NCBI GenBank assembly: GCA_958450325.1
Contig: OY288256.1
Coordinates: forward strand, 18,446,557-18,510,556
Length of the DNA stretch: 64,000 bases
Reading direction: 5' to 3'
Origin: Agrostemma githago
Taxonomy: Eukaryota > Streptophyta > Magnoliopsida > Caryophyllales > Caryophyllaceae
Shown: in pieces, positions 43,491-54,745 of the stretch
How the letters are laid out: every line of letters starts with the position of its first letter
Numbering within the stretch: the first letter of the stretch is position 1
The notes under the pieces: model-generated
The model's input: only the letters and a program-made list of their open reading frames with translations
Told to the model about the DNA's origin: nothing
Database searches by the model: none
Position numbers and translations under genes: made by a program

Positions 43491-44291
43491 AACGACTCAA
43501 ATTACGAGTCTTACATTGTTCTATTTTCAAAACCCGATAGTATTTCTCGACTTAGGTCAACACGTGCATAATTAATCACATGTATACTATCTTTTCAAAT
43601 CATGCATCCTCATATTTGCATCTTTTCAATTCAATTCAATATTTGCAAACCGTTATTGTTCGTTATATCGTTATATCGTTACTAACGCGTTTTCCGTTTC
43701 CTTTGTCAATTTAATTATTATTCGTTTATTATACTAAATGAACCTGCATGCTAAAATACAACTTGGACGTTAATTTTAGTTGCGTTAAATTGACTTAGAA
43801 ACCCTTTCAATTACATTCGCATGTTTAGGGAAAATAAATCTTTGCATATCATTTTCCCGTTTTACTAGCACGCGTATTAGAAAGTCATTCGAGTTCTTAG
43901 TAGAGGCCGCTAATGTGCGGGCGGGGTTGGGTGTCCTTTGTGGGCTTCCCAACACGTACCCTCACCCCTTACTCAGAACCTCGGTTTCCGGATGCCCGAA
44001 ACCGTTGGCGCACGAGAGTCATTCAATACACAATATCCGATAACGTCGGTATTGGTATCAAATGCAAAGGGACGAGCCCAATAAACTCTGACATCGGAAA
44101 TGGGCCGTATTTTGTATACGGCCCACTACGACATAGAGTGGGCTCGAACGGTTCCGAATAACCATAAAATTCGGTGGCGACTCCACATAGACCTAAATTT
44201 CATTTTGATCCTTCTCATATGGAGATTCATTCGCCTACCCAAACCCGCGCGTGGCCGCGTCAGGGTGGACCTATGTCATGTCCACACCCAT

Positions 44292-45085
44292 GCACCATTG
44301 GCAATTACAAGATCAGGAGAGCATTATATGACTTGGGTGCGAGTGTGAGCATCATTCCTTATTCCATTTGTGATCGATTAGGGATGAAGGAGCTGAAATG
44401 TACGTCCATTACACTCCAAATGGCCGATAAATCTCTTAACCGACCAATGGGGATGATAGAGGACGTGCCGGTACAAATCGGGAAGTTCTTTATTCCGGTC
44501 GATTTCATCGTGCTCGATATGCCGGAAGATGCTAACACTCCCATTATTCTTGGGCGCCCATTTCTACACACCGCCGGTGCCATGATCGATGTGAAGAACG
44601 GTAGGATCACCTTCGAGTTAGGCGAAGAAAAGCTAGTGTTTGACCTCCAAGGCAACACTTCGCCTACTAATGATGAGTCTTGCAACATGATCCACGCCAC
44701 GAAAGACATCGATCTAGGGGAAGATTCGGGACAAAGCTTGAAGAATTACTCTTATGTACTTGAGGACGATGAATCCGAGAGTGAGGAAGATGAGTGCCCA
44801 TATCATGGGTTTGATGACAAGTTGAAAGGCAAGAAACAAGATGAGCCTCCCTTGGGGCCGCATGAGGACAAGTGGACGTTTGGGTATATCCCGAAGGATC
44901 AAAAGTACAAGTTCAAGCCATTGAACTTGGAAGATCGGGATGCCCCGGGAACGTCGATGCAAGGTCATGGAGAACCTTGGTATGTGGATGCTTATATTAC
45001 TAGCTTGATTGAAGACTTTGCTAGGGCCTTCGACTTGTTTCTTCGTGCCCTTGATGGAGATGGAACCGGCTATATTGTTGATTGA
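44292..45085 (+). CDS. RE4 protease and C-terminal region (continuation after RE5)
   Basis: The frame continues the RE4 gag frame from 33828 once RE5 and one CCCAT copy are removed. ALYDLGASVSIIPYSI contains the DLGAS active site, close to the start of this part, and NTPIILGRPFLHTAGAMID is the typical protease C-terminal motif. An acidic stretch (DDESESEEDE) and a tail ending GTGYIVD follow, with stop TGA 45083-45085. In autonomous Athila elements RT would follow; here it does not. The ORF start at 44174 is an artefact of RE5 LTR sequence. Confidence 0.88.
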
Positions 45086-48000
45086 AAAAGATTGAAGAAT
45101 GCACCATCCTTGGTTTGACGGAGTTCCAAAAGAACCGTCTCTTTGTATATATCTCTTTCTTGTAGTTCCTTTGATTTTGTAAAATTCTTGTTATTTGGAT
45201 TGTTGATGAGCGTTGTGAGGGAGAGAATTTGATGTTGTATTTGAGTTTATTGTGATAGGTGAAGTGAAGGAGACTCCTAGAGAGGATTGGTTATCGATAG
45301 AGCTTGGATCGTGAGCAAGGGAACGGGTTTTTGAAGCTTTGAATAGCTTTTGGGGTTTTGGAAGCCATGAAGAGAGCATCCCGATCGGGAAGAAGTCGTC
45401 CTGACCGGGAAGGATGAGGCATCCCGACCGGGAAGGAGCCATCCCGATCGGGATGATGGTGCCATATTTTGAGTTTACTGGAGTGCCATCCCGACCGGGA
45501 AGGGAGCGTCCCGACCGGGACGGGTGTGTCATCCCGACCGGGACCATCCATCCCGACCGGGATGGTCCCCTACTCCCCCTTATGCCTCTTCTTCGACATT
45601 TGAGTCCACCCAACCATTGCATACCCCCTCCCAACCTCCCTACCTCTCCGTGCTCATATCATATGACCCACATACTTCATTTGCATACCCTCACTTCATT
45701 TCCTATTCACTTTACACCAAACCTCACATCAAATCTCACCTCCTCACATTATGGCAAGCCTACTACCTCAACCATGCGATACTTTCAAGCTTGAAAAGGG
45801 ATGACAATGATGACGACAAGCAAAATGCAATTATTGACCATTGAAGACGATGGAGAGAGTGAGTTGCTAACCTATGGGTATGGCAACTATCTTTTTTTTT
45901 CGTTTTTGTTGTTGCTTGTTTTCCCTTGTTTGTCCCCTTCCCCTTGTACACTTTAGTGTCTTGGTGTCATAGTGGCCTTCGAGGCCTTGGTAGTTATTGC
46001 TCCCGACTCTTGATGACGTGACTACATCAAGAGTCATTTTCAAAATCCAAATTTCCAAGATTTTCACCTTTTTTTTAGGATTTAGTCGGATTTGGGCGGA
46101 ATCCGGGCTAGGTGACTTGATTACACCTAGTCCTCCCGTCCCATTTCCTTTTATTTCCTTCTTTTTATTTTCCCTCTTTCCATATCTTTTCTTGTCTCGG
46201 CCCACGGTGACTTGATTACACCCCGGCCGGACGCATTCTACCCTTTTCTACGCTTTCTTTTTGATTTTTAGCTTTATTTTCGTAGTTTCTTTTATTTTCT
46301 TTTGTGTCTCCGCACACTACGATCGAGCATGAGGACATTGCTTGGTTTAAGTGTGGGGGAGCGATATTCTAGCGTAGTTAGTTTTATTTTCTTAGTTTTT
46401 TCGAAAAATCTTAAAAATCTCTAAAAATTTGAAATTTTTTCACAAAAATCAAAAAGATTTTCTTTTTGTGTCTTTTTCTTTTGTGTTGTTGTGTCGTATA
46501 TTTGTTTTGTGTGCGTGTTTTGCCTCCCTTTTTCCTTATAGGTTGCTTAAATCACCGATAGCTTTGGAGAGCTTTCAAGACCTCCGGTAACATCTTCTAT
46601 CCCTTTTTCCCCTTTGTCTCTTGTGGAGTTCGGAGGAGATTGTGATGTTGTGTGCTCGGGTGGAGCTTGATGCATATTTGTGGTCGATTTGGTGACTTGT
46701 TTGGAAGTACGGGGTGGTGTTTGTTTTGTTTATGTGCTTGTCTTGTTTTGTTTTATTTTGTTGCCTTTTGTCTCTTTTTCTTTCGTTTTCGCTGAGTCTT
46801 TGTTTTGTGTTGTGTTAGTTGTGTCTTGTGTGTATAAAAGGTTTTCGAAAACCCGGTTTAGAGGCTACTGTGCGAGTGTTTACTTTCCCTTCCTAGTAAT
46901 GTAAATCGAGTCTTGGACTTTAGTCTAGTAGAATGACCCTAAATCAATGATTCCGTTGGTCCTTTACCTTGAGTCCACCTAGCTTACTAGGGATTTACTA
47001 TGGGATTTGCACTTTTGACCATTATGACCACCCACAGTGTGAAAAGGCCTTTGTTGCCGAGTCCCGTCCCTTAGGTGACCGTGTTTGGAAATTGTTTGAT
47101 TAGTCCAAGTTCATCCCTTTTTTGTGGGTTTGAAGGGAAATCGCGACCCCCGACTCACCCATTACCCTACCTTCTACACATTTCCACACAATAAAATTGC
47201 AAATTGTTGAAATCATCTTTCTTGTTGCAAAAAGAAATGCTTACAAGCCAAATCAAGCCAAAAGGGCCAAGAAAAGAAAAAGAAAGAAAATGAAAGAAAG
47301 AAAAGATTGAAGAAAAATAAAAGGCACAAAAAGCCAAAAATAAAATAGAAAAGAAGAAAAAAGAAATGGCATGGCAACAAACAAAGCCAAAAATGCAAAA
47401 AGAAAAGAAAAATGCCAAAAGAAAACCCGTCTCACAAAAAAATATTCCTCTCATCTCAAAATAAGCCTTTTATCGACTATTACCGCGAAGAACCTACCAA
47501 AGGACCGAGTCCCTAGGAAGGATGATAGTGGTAGTGGTCGGTCTTCCCTAACTTTGTAAATAATTCCACCTTTTTACTTGGACTAGTTAAGCGGTTTCGG
47601 GCATGGGACGACCCTCTTGGCTCATCGCTAAAGGGGGCGGGGTCTCACTTACCTACAGTGTCGACTAACACCGTGGTTCATCCCTTTTCCATTCCGCCGA
47701 TCGTCCCGTAGTACGTTCTTAGAAGGTTAGGAGGAATCTAGGTAAGTTGCCAACGTTTTTGTTGCTTTATCGTCATACTATTAGGGTTTTGTCCATTTTG
47801 GTTTGTATTGTTAGCTTGGGAACATTGTCACTTGCCTTGAGTCCTAAACCGGTGTCTTTTCACCGCTTTGTTGAGGGAAGCGGTATTTGTTTTCTTTTGG
47901 GTGCAACCAATTATTTATTTGTTTGTGTGTTTGTTTGTTTATGTGTTTCGTGTCCGGTTGCATCCACAATTTTGTCGCAAGACCGCACTTGCCTTGCGGA

Positions 48001-48112
48001 GTACACTTTTCCTCTAAGTGTACTCGCGTGAGTTGAAAGGGCATAGGGTGCGCTAATACCCACTCGGCTAGTTTAGTAGTTAGTTTGTGCTTACTCGAGG
48101 GCGAGTAAGGGT
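45086..48112. other. RE4 non-coding region in place of RT-integrase
   Basis: About 3 kb without a convincing ORF. It holds a palindrome array (45376-45566), a sequence near 46329-46360 (gaggacattgcttgg, then gtgtgggggag) typical of Athila 3' regions, an A/G-rich stretch (47230-47440), and no trace of pol. Confidence 0.75.
45376..45566. repeat. array of eight CCCGACCGGG-type palindromes inside RE4
   Basis: Eight blocks of the type catcccgaccgggaag or cgtcccgaccgggacg over about 190 bp. The same palindrome class as in the RE4 LTRs, but a separate internal location. Confidence 0.9.
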
Positions 48113-48127
48113 TAAGTGTGGGAGAGT
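48113..48127 (+). other. RE4 polypurine tract
   Basis: Purine-rich tract ending gtgtgggagagt before the 3' LTR. Confidence 0.7.
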
Positions 48128-49798
48128 TGATAAGTGTAGTTTGTAGTGCCTATTTTCATGTTTTTTGGTCCCATTTTCCTTGTGGAATCGCTCCTTGGGA
48201 GCGGTTTATGGGCTACTTATGCTTCCTTTAGTTCGTTTCAGGTTCCCGAGACCATTTGTGAAGAGTTGGAGCAAATCCGACTCGATACATACACTTTATG
48301 GAGCCAACAAAGTGAAGGAACGATCACTCGATGCCTTGGATTCGACTCCGAGACCTTGGGACCCAATCCCGAGCCTCTTAGACCCGATCCCGAGTCCCGA
48401 GAATCGATGAGAAACCCATGAGAAGCAAGGAGGGACCAAAAAGAGCTCATTTGAGGCCTACAAGGCCCATCCCGGTCGGGAAGGCCTCAACCCGTCCGGG
48501 ATGGGGTGCACAAAAGCATATGGTTCTGACCTGAGCCCGTCCCGGCCGGGACCAGACCGTCTCGGTTGGGACCACACCGTCCCGGGCGGGACCAACCCGT
48601 CCCGGGCGGGAAGCTACAGGGGCAGCACGCATCTCTTTTATTCTTCCTCCTTCATTCTTGAACCCATATAAATACTTCCCTCTTGTATTGTTTATGTATC
48701 CTATCTTATCCTACATTACATTAGACTCTCTTAAGCCTCTCTACAAGATATAAAACCTAGATTTAGTGTTCATCGATTTAGATTAATCTTCCCTTAATCT
48801 TTAGTTAATCTCTTTTTAATCTAGTTTGTAACTAGTCTTGTATTAAGTGGGTTCTTGAGGATTTCTCCAAGCTTGACATCCTTGGAGTTGATTTGGGTTC
48901 TTATTTATACAAGATTGCATCTTATTCTTCCTCTTGTTGTTGGTATAACCTTCTTTACTCTTGTTCTTGTTTATTTAATCAAGTTTGAATCTTTATATTT
49001 TGTTTATTGTTCTTGTTCTTCATAATGGATGTTTGGTTTGTGATGTTGTTTCCTCTTATTATTGTTGGTTTCTTCTTGATAATGAGTGAGTAGTCTCCTT
49101 GTGGGGTTAGTAGGGGGATTAAGGGTAGATTATGGGTGATTAGGGTTTGATTAGGGGTAAAGGTGACTCTTTTGTTGTTAGTCACATTATGGGCACTCTA
49201 TGTGTTTGTTGATTTGCTTGTGTGAGTAGTAGTGGCCAATGCTCCCCATACTTGTGCTCATCTTCTCATTGTTTGTCTATTTTGTGGTTGTGTTGAGGTT
49301 AGTCTTAGACACGAGAGTGCGGACTAGGGGTTAGACGCGAGAGCGCGAACCTACCTCGACATCGGTCTACGTAACGAGAGCCCGGACCGACTCTAGCAAC
49401 TAGGAGACACCTACACTCTTAATCACCCCAATTACCCTACTACACTTAAGAACCCGACCTACCCCACTTCCTTTCATATTTGAGTTCATCCTCTTAGTTA
49501 GTCATTGTTAGTCTAGTTCTTACCTTTTAGTTTGCTAGTTTGTTTGATCATTAGTTATTTCATTTAAGCCTTGTTTTAACTAGTTCATCATTAGCTTAGT
49601 CATACCTCTTCCACCACCATAGTTTACCAATTAATGCTTTCTTTGTGTTTGTTTGGTGACTTAGTCTCGTTCTTAGGCCAACCTAGTCTAGACTCTACTT
49701 TACCGTCCCCGTGGATATCGACCCTACTTGCCCTAGCTACCCACTAGGAATAGTCGATTTATTATTGACGGTGGGACCCACGGCAAATCCTACCATCA
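48128..49798 (+). repeat. RE4 3' LTR
   Basis: 1671 bp, TGATAAGTGTAG to CTACCATCA, followed by AGAAT. It has a single copy of the segment duplicated in the 5' LTR, with palindromes at about 48463-48612. Confidence 0.94.
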
Positions 49799-49803
49799 AG
49801 AAT

Positions 49804-52526
49804 GCAGGGTCCACCTACCAGAGACTAGTCAATAAGATGTTCAAGAGACAAATTGGGGACACGATGGAGGTATATATTGACGACATGGTCGTCAAGTCAA
49901 AGCAAGCTTCACAACATACGACGCACTTGGAAGACACCTTCAACACCTTGAGGGAATACAAGATGAAGTTGAATCCTTCGAAGTGCACATTTTGAGTGTC
50001 GTGCGGGAAGTTTCTGGGGTACATGGTCACCCAGAGGGGAATCGAAGCTAGCACGGAGCAGATCAAAGCCATCCTCCAACTGGAATCCCCGCAGAAACCT
50101 AAAGACGTCCAACGCCTGACCGGGAGAATCGCTGCTCTGAACAGATTCATATCCAGGTCCTCAGATAGGAGCAGATTGTTCTATGATATACTGAAGAAGG
50201 CCCAAGGGTTTGATTGGACAGCAGAGCATGAGAAGGCGTTCAGGGAGCTGAAGCACTACCTCAGCACTCCGCCTCTGCTGTCAAAACCAGAACCTGGAGA
50301 ACAACTCCTCCTGTATCTGTCAGTGACAGAGGTAGCAGTCAGCGCGGTGTTAGTACGAGAGCACGAAGGAGCACAACACCCGGTATATTATGTCATCAAG
50401 TCTCTGCTTCCTGCAGAGACCAGGTACACGTCCCTAGAAAAACTCGTACTTGCACTTGTTACAACGTCTTATAAACTTCGACCTTATTTTGAATCGCATG
50501 ATATTTCCGTAATAATAAATTATCCACTAAAAACTATTATGAGAAAACCTGAGTTATCAGGAAGAATGGCCAAGTGGTCTATACATTTGAGCGGCTTCGA
50601 CCTAAAATTTGTCCTCAGAACTGCGATAAAGTCCCAGGCGTTAGCAGACTTCGTATCCGACTTCAGCCCAGCACTGCAGACCCAGGCAGAGAAAGACCTC
50701 CTCCTCCTTGAGGAGGACAAAGGCGAACAGGTGTGGAAGCTAAATGTAGATGGCGCCTCCAACATGCGAGGATCTGGAGTGGGATTTGTTCTTAAGTCTC
50801 CTCAGGGGGATCTCGTAGTCCAAGCAGTACGGTGCGAGTTCCGGACAACAAACAACGAGGCAGAATATGAAGCTCTAATCTTAGGTCTCCAGCTGGCCCT
50901 AGACCTCAAAATCAAGCGCCTGGAGGCATATAGTGATTCCCAGCTGATAGTCAATCATGTGACTGGCTCGTATGCGGTAAAAGATTCTAAGATGATGGCC
51001 TACCTGGAAGTGGCGAAGGAGCTTTCCCTTAGATTCATAGCCTTCTCAATCAACCAAATCCCAAGGGACCAGAACGTGGAAGCAGACGCCCTAGCCACCC
51101 TGGGGGCAACCTTCAAACCAGGCGTAGTTTCCACCATACCCATTGTCCATGTACTGGAGCCAGCAGTTTGGAAAGGTACACAGGAACACCAGATGCCGAG
51201 GAGGAGGAAAATTCACCAGACCAGGAGTTGCAGTGGCTGCAGGAAGCAGGAGTCTGCAGCACCTCAGCAGAGCAAGAAGAAATCTCCGACTGGAGAAAAC
51301 CCTACAAAGAATGGCTGCAAAACGATATTCTGCCAGCAGACAAGAAGGAAGCCCGGAGTTTTAGGATGAAAGCGTCCAGGTACACCCTCATTGATGGTGT
51401 CATGTTCAAAAGATCAGCCGCTGGACCATACTTGAGGTGCCTGAGTCAGTAGGAGGCAGAAGTGGTTATGCATGACCTCCATAGTGGTGAGTGTGGAAAT
51501 CATGCAGGGGCAAGAGTCTATCCAACAAAGCACTCCGCCAGGGTTACTACTGGCCGACAATGCGCAAGGACGCGAGGGAATATGTTAAGAAGTGTGACGC
51601 CTGCCAGAGACATGCACAAGTCAATCACCAGCCAGCAGAGCCGTTGCACCCAGTAATTTCTCCCTGGCTCTTCATGAAGTTGGGGATGGATATTGTTGGC
51701 AAGTTACCAAGAGCTCCAGGAAACAAAGTCTTTATGTTGGCCATGACAGACTACTTCTCCAAGTGGATTGAAGCAGAAGTATTCCCTCAAGTGACTGAGA
51801 AGCAGGTTATATCCTTCATAAAACGTAACATTATCTGCAGGTTTGGCATTCCTTCAGAGATCATCTGCGATAACGGATCCCAGTTTATTGGCAACAAGAT
51901 GGAGGCCTACTGCGCCAGGTGGAACATCACACTAAGCAAGTCTACCCCCAGAAACCCTCAGTCTAATGGTCAGGCGGAGTCTAGCAACAAAATTGTGGTA
52001 GACAACCTGAAGAGAAGGCTGGAGGAGGCAGGGGGCAGATGGGCAGAGGAACTCCCCTTGGTGTTGTGGTCTGACAGAACTACACCCAAGGTGGCTACAG
52101 GACAAACACCTTTCAGTTTGGTCTTTGGTGCTGAGGCGGTCATCCCTTCAGAAGTGAGAGTGCCTACCCACAGATACAGCTGCATAACAGAAGATAAGAA
52201 CTAGGTGGAGATGGCAAGCAGCTTGGATACTATAGATGAGCTCAGGACCGGTGCTCAAATAAGGATGGCCTCCTACAGACAGACAGTCGCCAGAAGTTAC
52301 AACAAGAATGTCAATGTCAGAATCCTGCAGGAGGGAGACCTAGTTCTCAGAAAAGTGTTCCAGAACACCAGAAACCAGCGAGCAGGAAAATTCGCCTACA
52401 ATTGGGAAGGGCCCTACCAAATAGAGAAAGTAGTTGGGAACGGAGCCTACCGACTTATGACCATGGAGGGGAAAATCATCCAAAAGCCATGAAACATCGT
52501 ACACCTAAAGAAATACTTCTTCTAAA
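49804..52526 (+). pseudogene. pol: RE3 pol part 2: RT end, RNase H, archaeal-type RNase H, integrase
   Basis: Resumes exactly where RE4 cut the RT. RT active site YIDD lies at about 49875; the first RNase H reads LYLSVTEVAVSAVL, where the usual catalytic Asp position is Ser, so it is degenerate. A second, archaeal-type RNase H follows (NVDGASNMRGSG, NNEAEYEAL, YSDSQL, EADALATLG), a hallmark of the Tat lineage. Integrase has CDACQRH, MDIVGKLP, ICDNGSQF and NGQAESS. Lesions: TGA 49993-49995; frameshift near 51175; TAG 51450-51452; a one-base loss near 51508; TAG 52202-52204; TGA 52490-52492. Confidence 0.9.
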
Positions 52527-52689
52527 TGGGCCACAGCCGCCAGCAATCTGGGCCACTGCCACCAGAAACGTGGCATCTATTCTGCCAGGTGCACCTCCAC
52601 CAGAACCCAGGTTTAATCTTATCAAACCTTACAAACACATATTTAAATTTTCCTGTCATTCTTCTATCTGCCTTACCTTCTTTTCGCAA

Positions 52690-52860
52690 AATTTAAAATT
52701 TTCTCTTTTGATTTCCTTTTTACATGTGTCGTCAAAATTCAATTTTATTTTGCATCAAAGTTTGATTTTCTTGTTGCATACGTTTTCGAAATTTGATTTT
52801 CTTCTTCATATGCTTTCGAAATTCGATTTGCTTTCGAAATATTGCGTTCCCCATCTTTGC
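52690..52860 (+). repeat. degenerate 29-bp repeat tract in RE3
   Basis: Words such as catgtgtcgtcaaaattc, gttttcgaaatttgattttc and gctttcgaaattcg correspond to the regular array in RE2 at 22060-22420. Confidence 0.65.
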
Positions 52861-52944
52861 CAAGTTTTATCAGTTTTCCTAAACTAAGAACTGGTGACTA
52901 ATCTGGTGGAGTGCACAATTTCTACAGAGGCATGAGTCTTGTGA

Positions 52945-53170
52945 CTAAGTGCCTACAACCGGGACATTACAGTCTCCTGCGCCACTTAGCACCCACGCAA
53001 AGCGTGGCACCTCCGACTGAGTGGGCGAACTAAATCCCAGGCCACCACTATATCAAAGGTCGACCATACAAACATAAGGCATGCATACAACAGAAGGTAG
53101 TTAGACAAAACTACAACAAACGATTACAATCAAACGTAAACAATCACGATCAAAAGCAAACGATTACGAT
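52945..53170. other. conserved hairpin block in RE3
   Basis: Only about four differences from the RE2 block over some 220 bp. Perfect stem CCACGC-AAA-GCGTGG at 52993-53007. Confidence 0.6.
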
Positions 53171-53239
53171 CTTCTGTTAAGGCACGAAGTGCCACAAAAT
53201 ACTAACACACTTCGCTCCCCTGAGCAAAGGGTTCACAAG

Positions 53240-53900
53240 CCGAAGACAAAGTTCAACAAAAGAGGAGTAGCATCACTCCAGCAGAACTTGGTCTACAGCC
53301 TGGACATTCTCCTTTGGTGGAGGCGGAACTGTAGCAGATCCTCTTGCAGAAACCTGGGTCTCTAATGAACAGCAACAGAACCTCTCCCAGGATCATCAAC
53401 GACATCCTCCTGGTCCACACTCTCTTGCCCATCAGCCTCCTGGTCAGCAATGGGGAAATCAACGGACTCCTTCAGATCCTCCGCCTCCACATCAGAAAGA
53501 GCATCCAGGTCAGGCGCCACAAGAAATTTCTCATCCAGTCGCTTCTTCTCTACAACCAGATTCCTCCACCAACAATCTGCGAACCAAGTCCAACTCCTTC
53601 AGAGAACTTTTTTCTAGCACAGACCTGGGACCAGGAAGTAGCATATGATCCAGAAAAGTCATATCCTCTGCAAACTTGGACGTACCAAAGCCTTCAGGAA
53701 ATTTGAGCACCACTCTAACAGGAACATCATCAACAAATCTGAGGGCAGAATAAGAGGTAGACTCAGAAAGATCTGCCACCGGGGGTTCACTTTCTGCAGG
53801 AGTAATTTCTGAGAAAAGGGACGGATTACGCCTTCTCCTCGAACCAGCAAGGCCAGCAGAAGCAGATCCAACTGCCTACATCTGAGGCAAACGGAAATTC
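53240..53900 (-). pseudogene. RE3 remnant of the antisense gene
   Basis: Minus-strand frames give SYSALRFVDDVP, KFPEGFGTSKFAEDMTFLD and MLLPGPRSVLE, homologous to the RE2 remnant and to exon 3 of the RE6 gene. A large part of the coiled-coil exon and the first exons are missing, and stops are present. Confidence 0.6.
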
Positions 53901-53924
53901 CCGCCTAAGATGAGCTTAGTCGAA

Positions 53925-53938
53925 AATTTGGGGGCATT
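53925..53938 (+). other. RE3 polypurine tract
   Basis: AATTTGGGGGCATT directly before the 3' LTR. Confidence 0.85.
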
Positions 53939-54740
53939 TGTTCGGGCCAAAAATTTGCACCTTCGGAATACCACGTGGCAAAATGCGATTGGACGGTCAA
54001 AAGGTCAAAAGTCAAAGGTCAATGATAAGAAAGTCAAAATTCACGGGTAAAAAGTCAAAGTCGGGGATTAAAAGACGGAAGTCAAAACAATCAAAAGTCG
54101 TCAAGTCAAGCCGACCCGGAGTAATAAACAAGTAATAGACCAAACAAAATATGGATTAAATAAAGCAATGGGCCACACAATCCAGCAGGCCCAACAGACA
54201 AAGGAAGAAACTCAGCCCATGTGAGGAGAAGAAGGCAACAACTGTTGCCCCTACAAATCAGGAAACCCTCCTGAGGACCAGGAGAAAATGGAGGCGGGGG
54301 ATGTAACGGTTGGGGAAGGAATAAAGGCCCAAATCTCAGGCAATAAAGAAGGGATTAAATGCCAAGATTCTAGGCGGTAAAGAGGCAACGGTCAGCAGCA
54401 GTATAAGAGGAAAGGAGGAAGAAGGATGGAGTCATTCAAGCACATCCATTCCAAGCATACTCTACGACAAATACTAGTAATCAACCATATAGAAAACACC
54501 CATTTTTATATTCCTTTCTTTGTTCTTTTTCCACTCATAGTAGACTCTTGGTGGGATTCCGACTCCCCCCGCGGTTTTTCCCTCATTGGGTTTCCGCGTC
54601 ACCAAAACCTTGTGTCTCGTTATTTTCTTTCGTTGTTCTTCATTCTCTAGATTCGTCTCGATTTCACCGACCCGTAGTTATAGGATGATCATTTTAACCC
54701 GCAACCTAAATCGTAGACCCGGTAAATTTTTACCAAAACA
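53939..54740 (+). repeat. RE3 3' LTR
   Basis: 802 bp, TGTTCGGGCC to ACCAAAACA, followed by GTTGT. About 20 substitutions from the 5' LTR. Confidence 0.95.
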
Positions 54741-54745
54741 GTTGT

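Larger units (their letters stand above)
33829..44286 (+). mobile_element. RE5: non-autonomous Ogre/Tat-like LTR element (LARD)
   Basis: 10,458 bp, flanked by CCCAT (33824-33828, 44287-44291). LTRs of 2809 and 2824 bp differ by only about 15-20 substitutions and by microsatellite length, so this is the youngest insertion. A PBS and PPT are present. The internal 4.8 kb holds only a gag C-terminal-like ORF (38111-38788), a 77-bp tandem array and non-coding DNA; there is no RT or integrase. It is probably moved by a related autonomous element. Confidence 0.93.
41463..44286 (+). repeat. RE5 3' LTR
   Basis: 2824 bp, TGTAGACACCCG to GTCCACA, followed by CCCAT. It has an (ATT)n tract at about 42166-42495 and the palindrome array at about 43261-43490. 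Confidence 0.95.
29280..49798 (+). mobile_element. RE4: Athila-like element lacking pol, split by RE5
   Basis: Flanked by AGAAT (29275-29279, 49799-49803). LTRs are 1859 and 1671 bp; the size difference is mainly a 183-bp duplication in the 5' copy. The PBS is of the tRNA-Asp type. Its own sequence is about 10 kb: gag plus protease, then about 3 kb without coding capacity. No RT, RNase H or integrase is found, so it would depend on other Athila elements. LTR divergence is about 1.3%. Confidence 0.93.
25104..54740 (+). mobile_element. RE3: Tat-lineage element split by RE4 (and RE5 within it)
   Basis: Flanked by GTTGT (25099-25103, 54741-54745). Its own sequence is about 9.1 kb: 25104-29279 plus 49804-54740. 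Gag, zinc finger, protease, RT, RNase H, archaeal-type RNase H, integrase, an antisense-gene remnant and both LTRs are present. LTR divergence is about 2.5%, plus a poly-C expansion. Several stops and frameshifts make it inactive. Confidence 0.95.

Noticed and set aside
44174..44291. Start of the 303-codon frame at 44174
   Set aside because: The first 39 codons are RE5 LTR and target-duplication sequence; the true RE4 coding part begins at about 44292.
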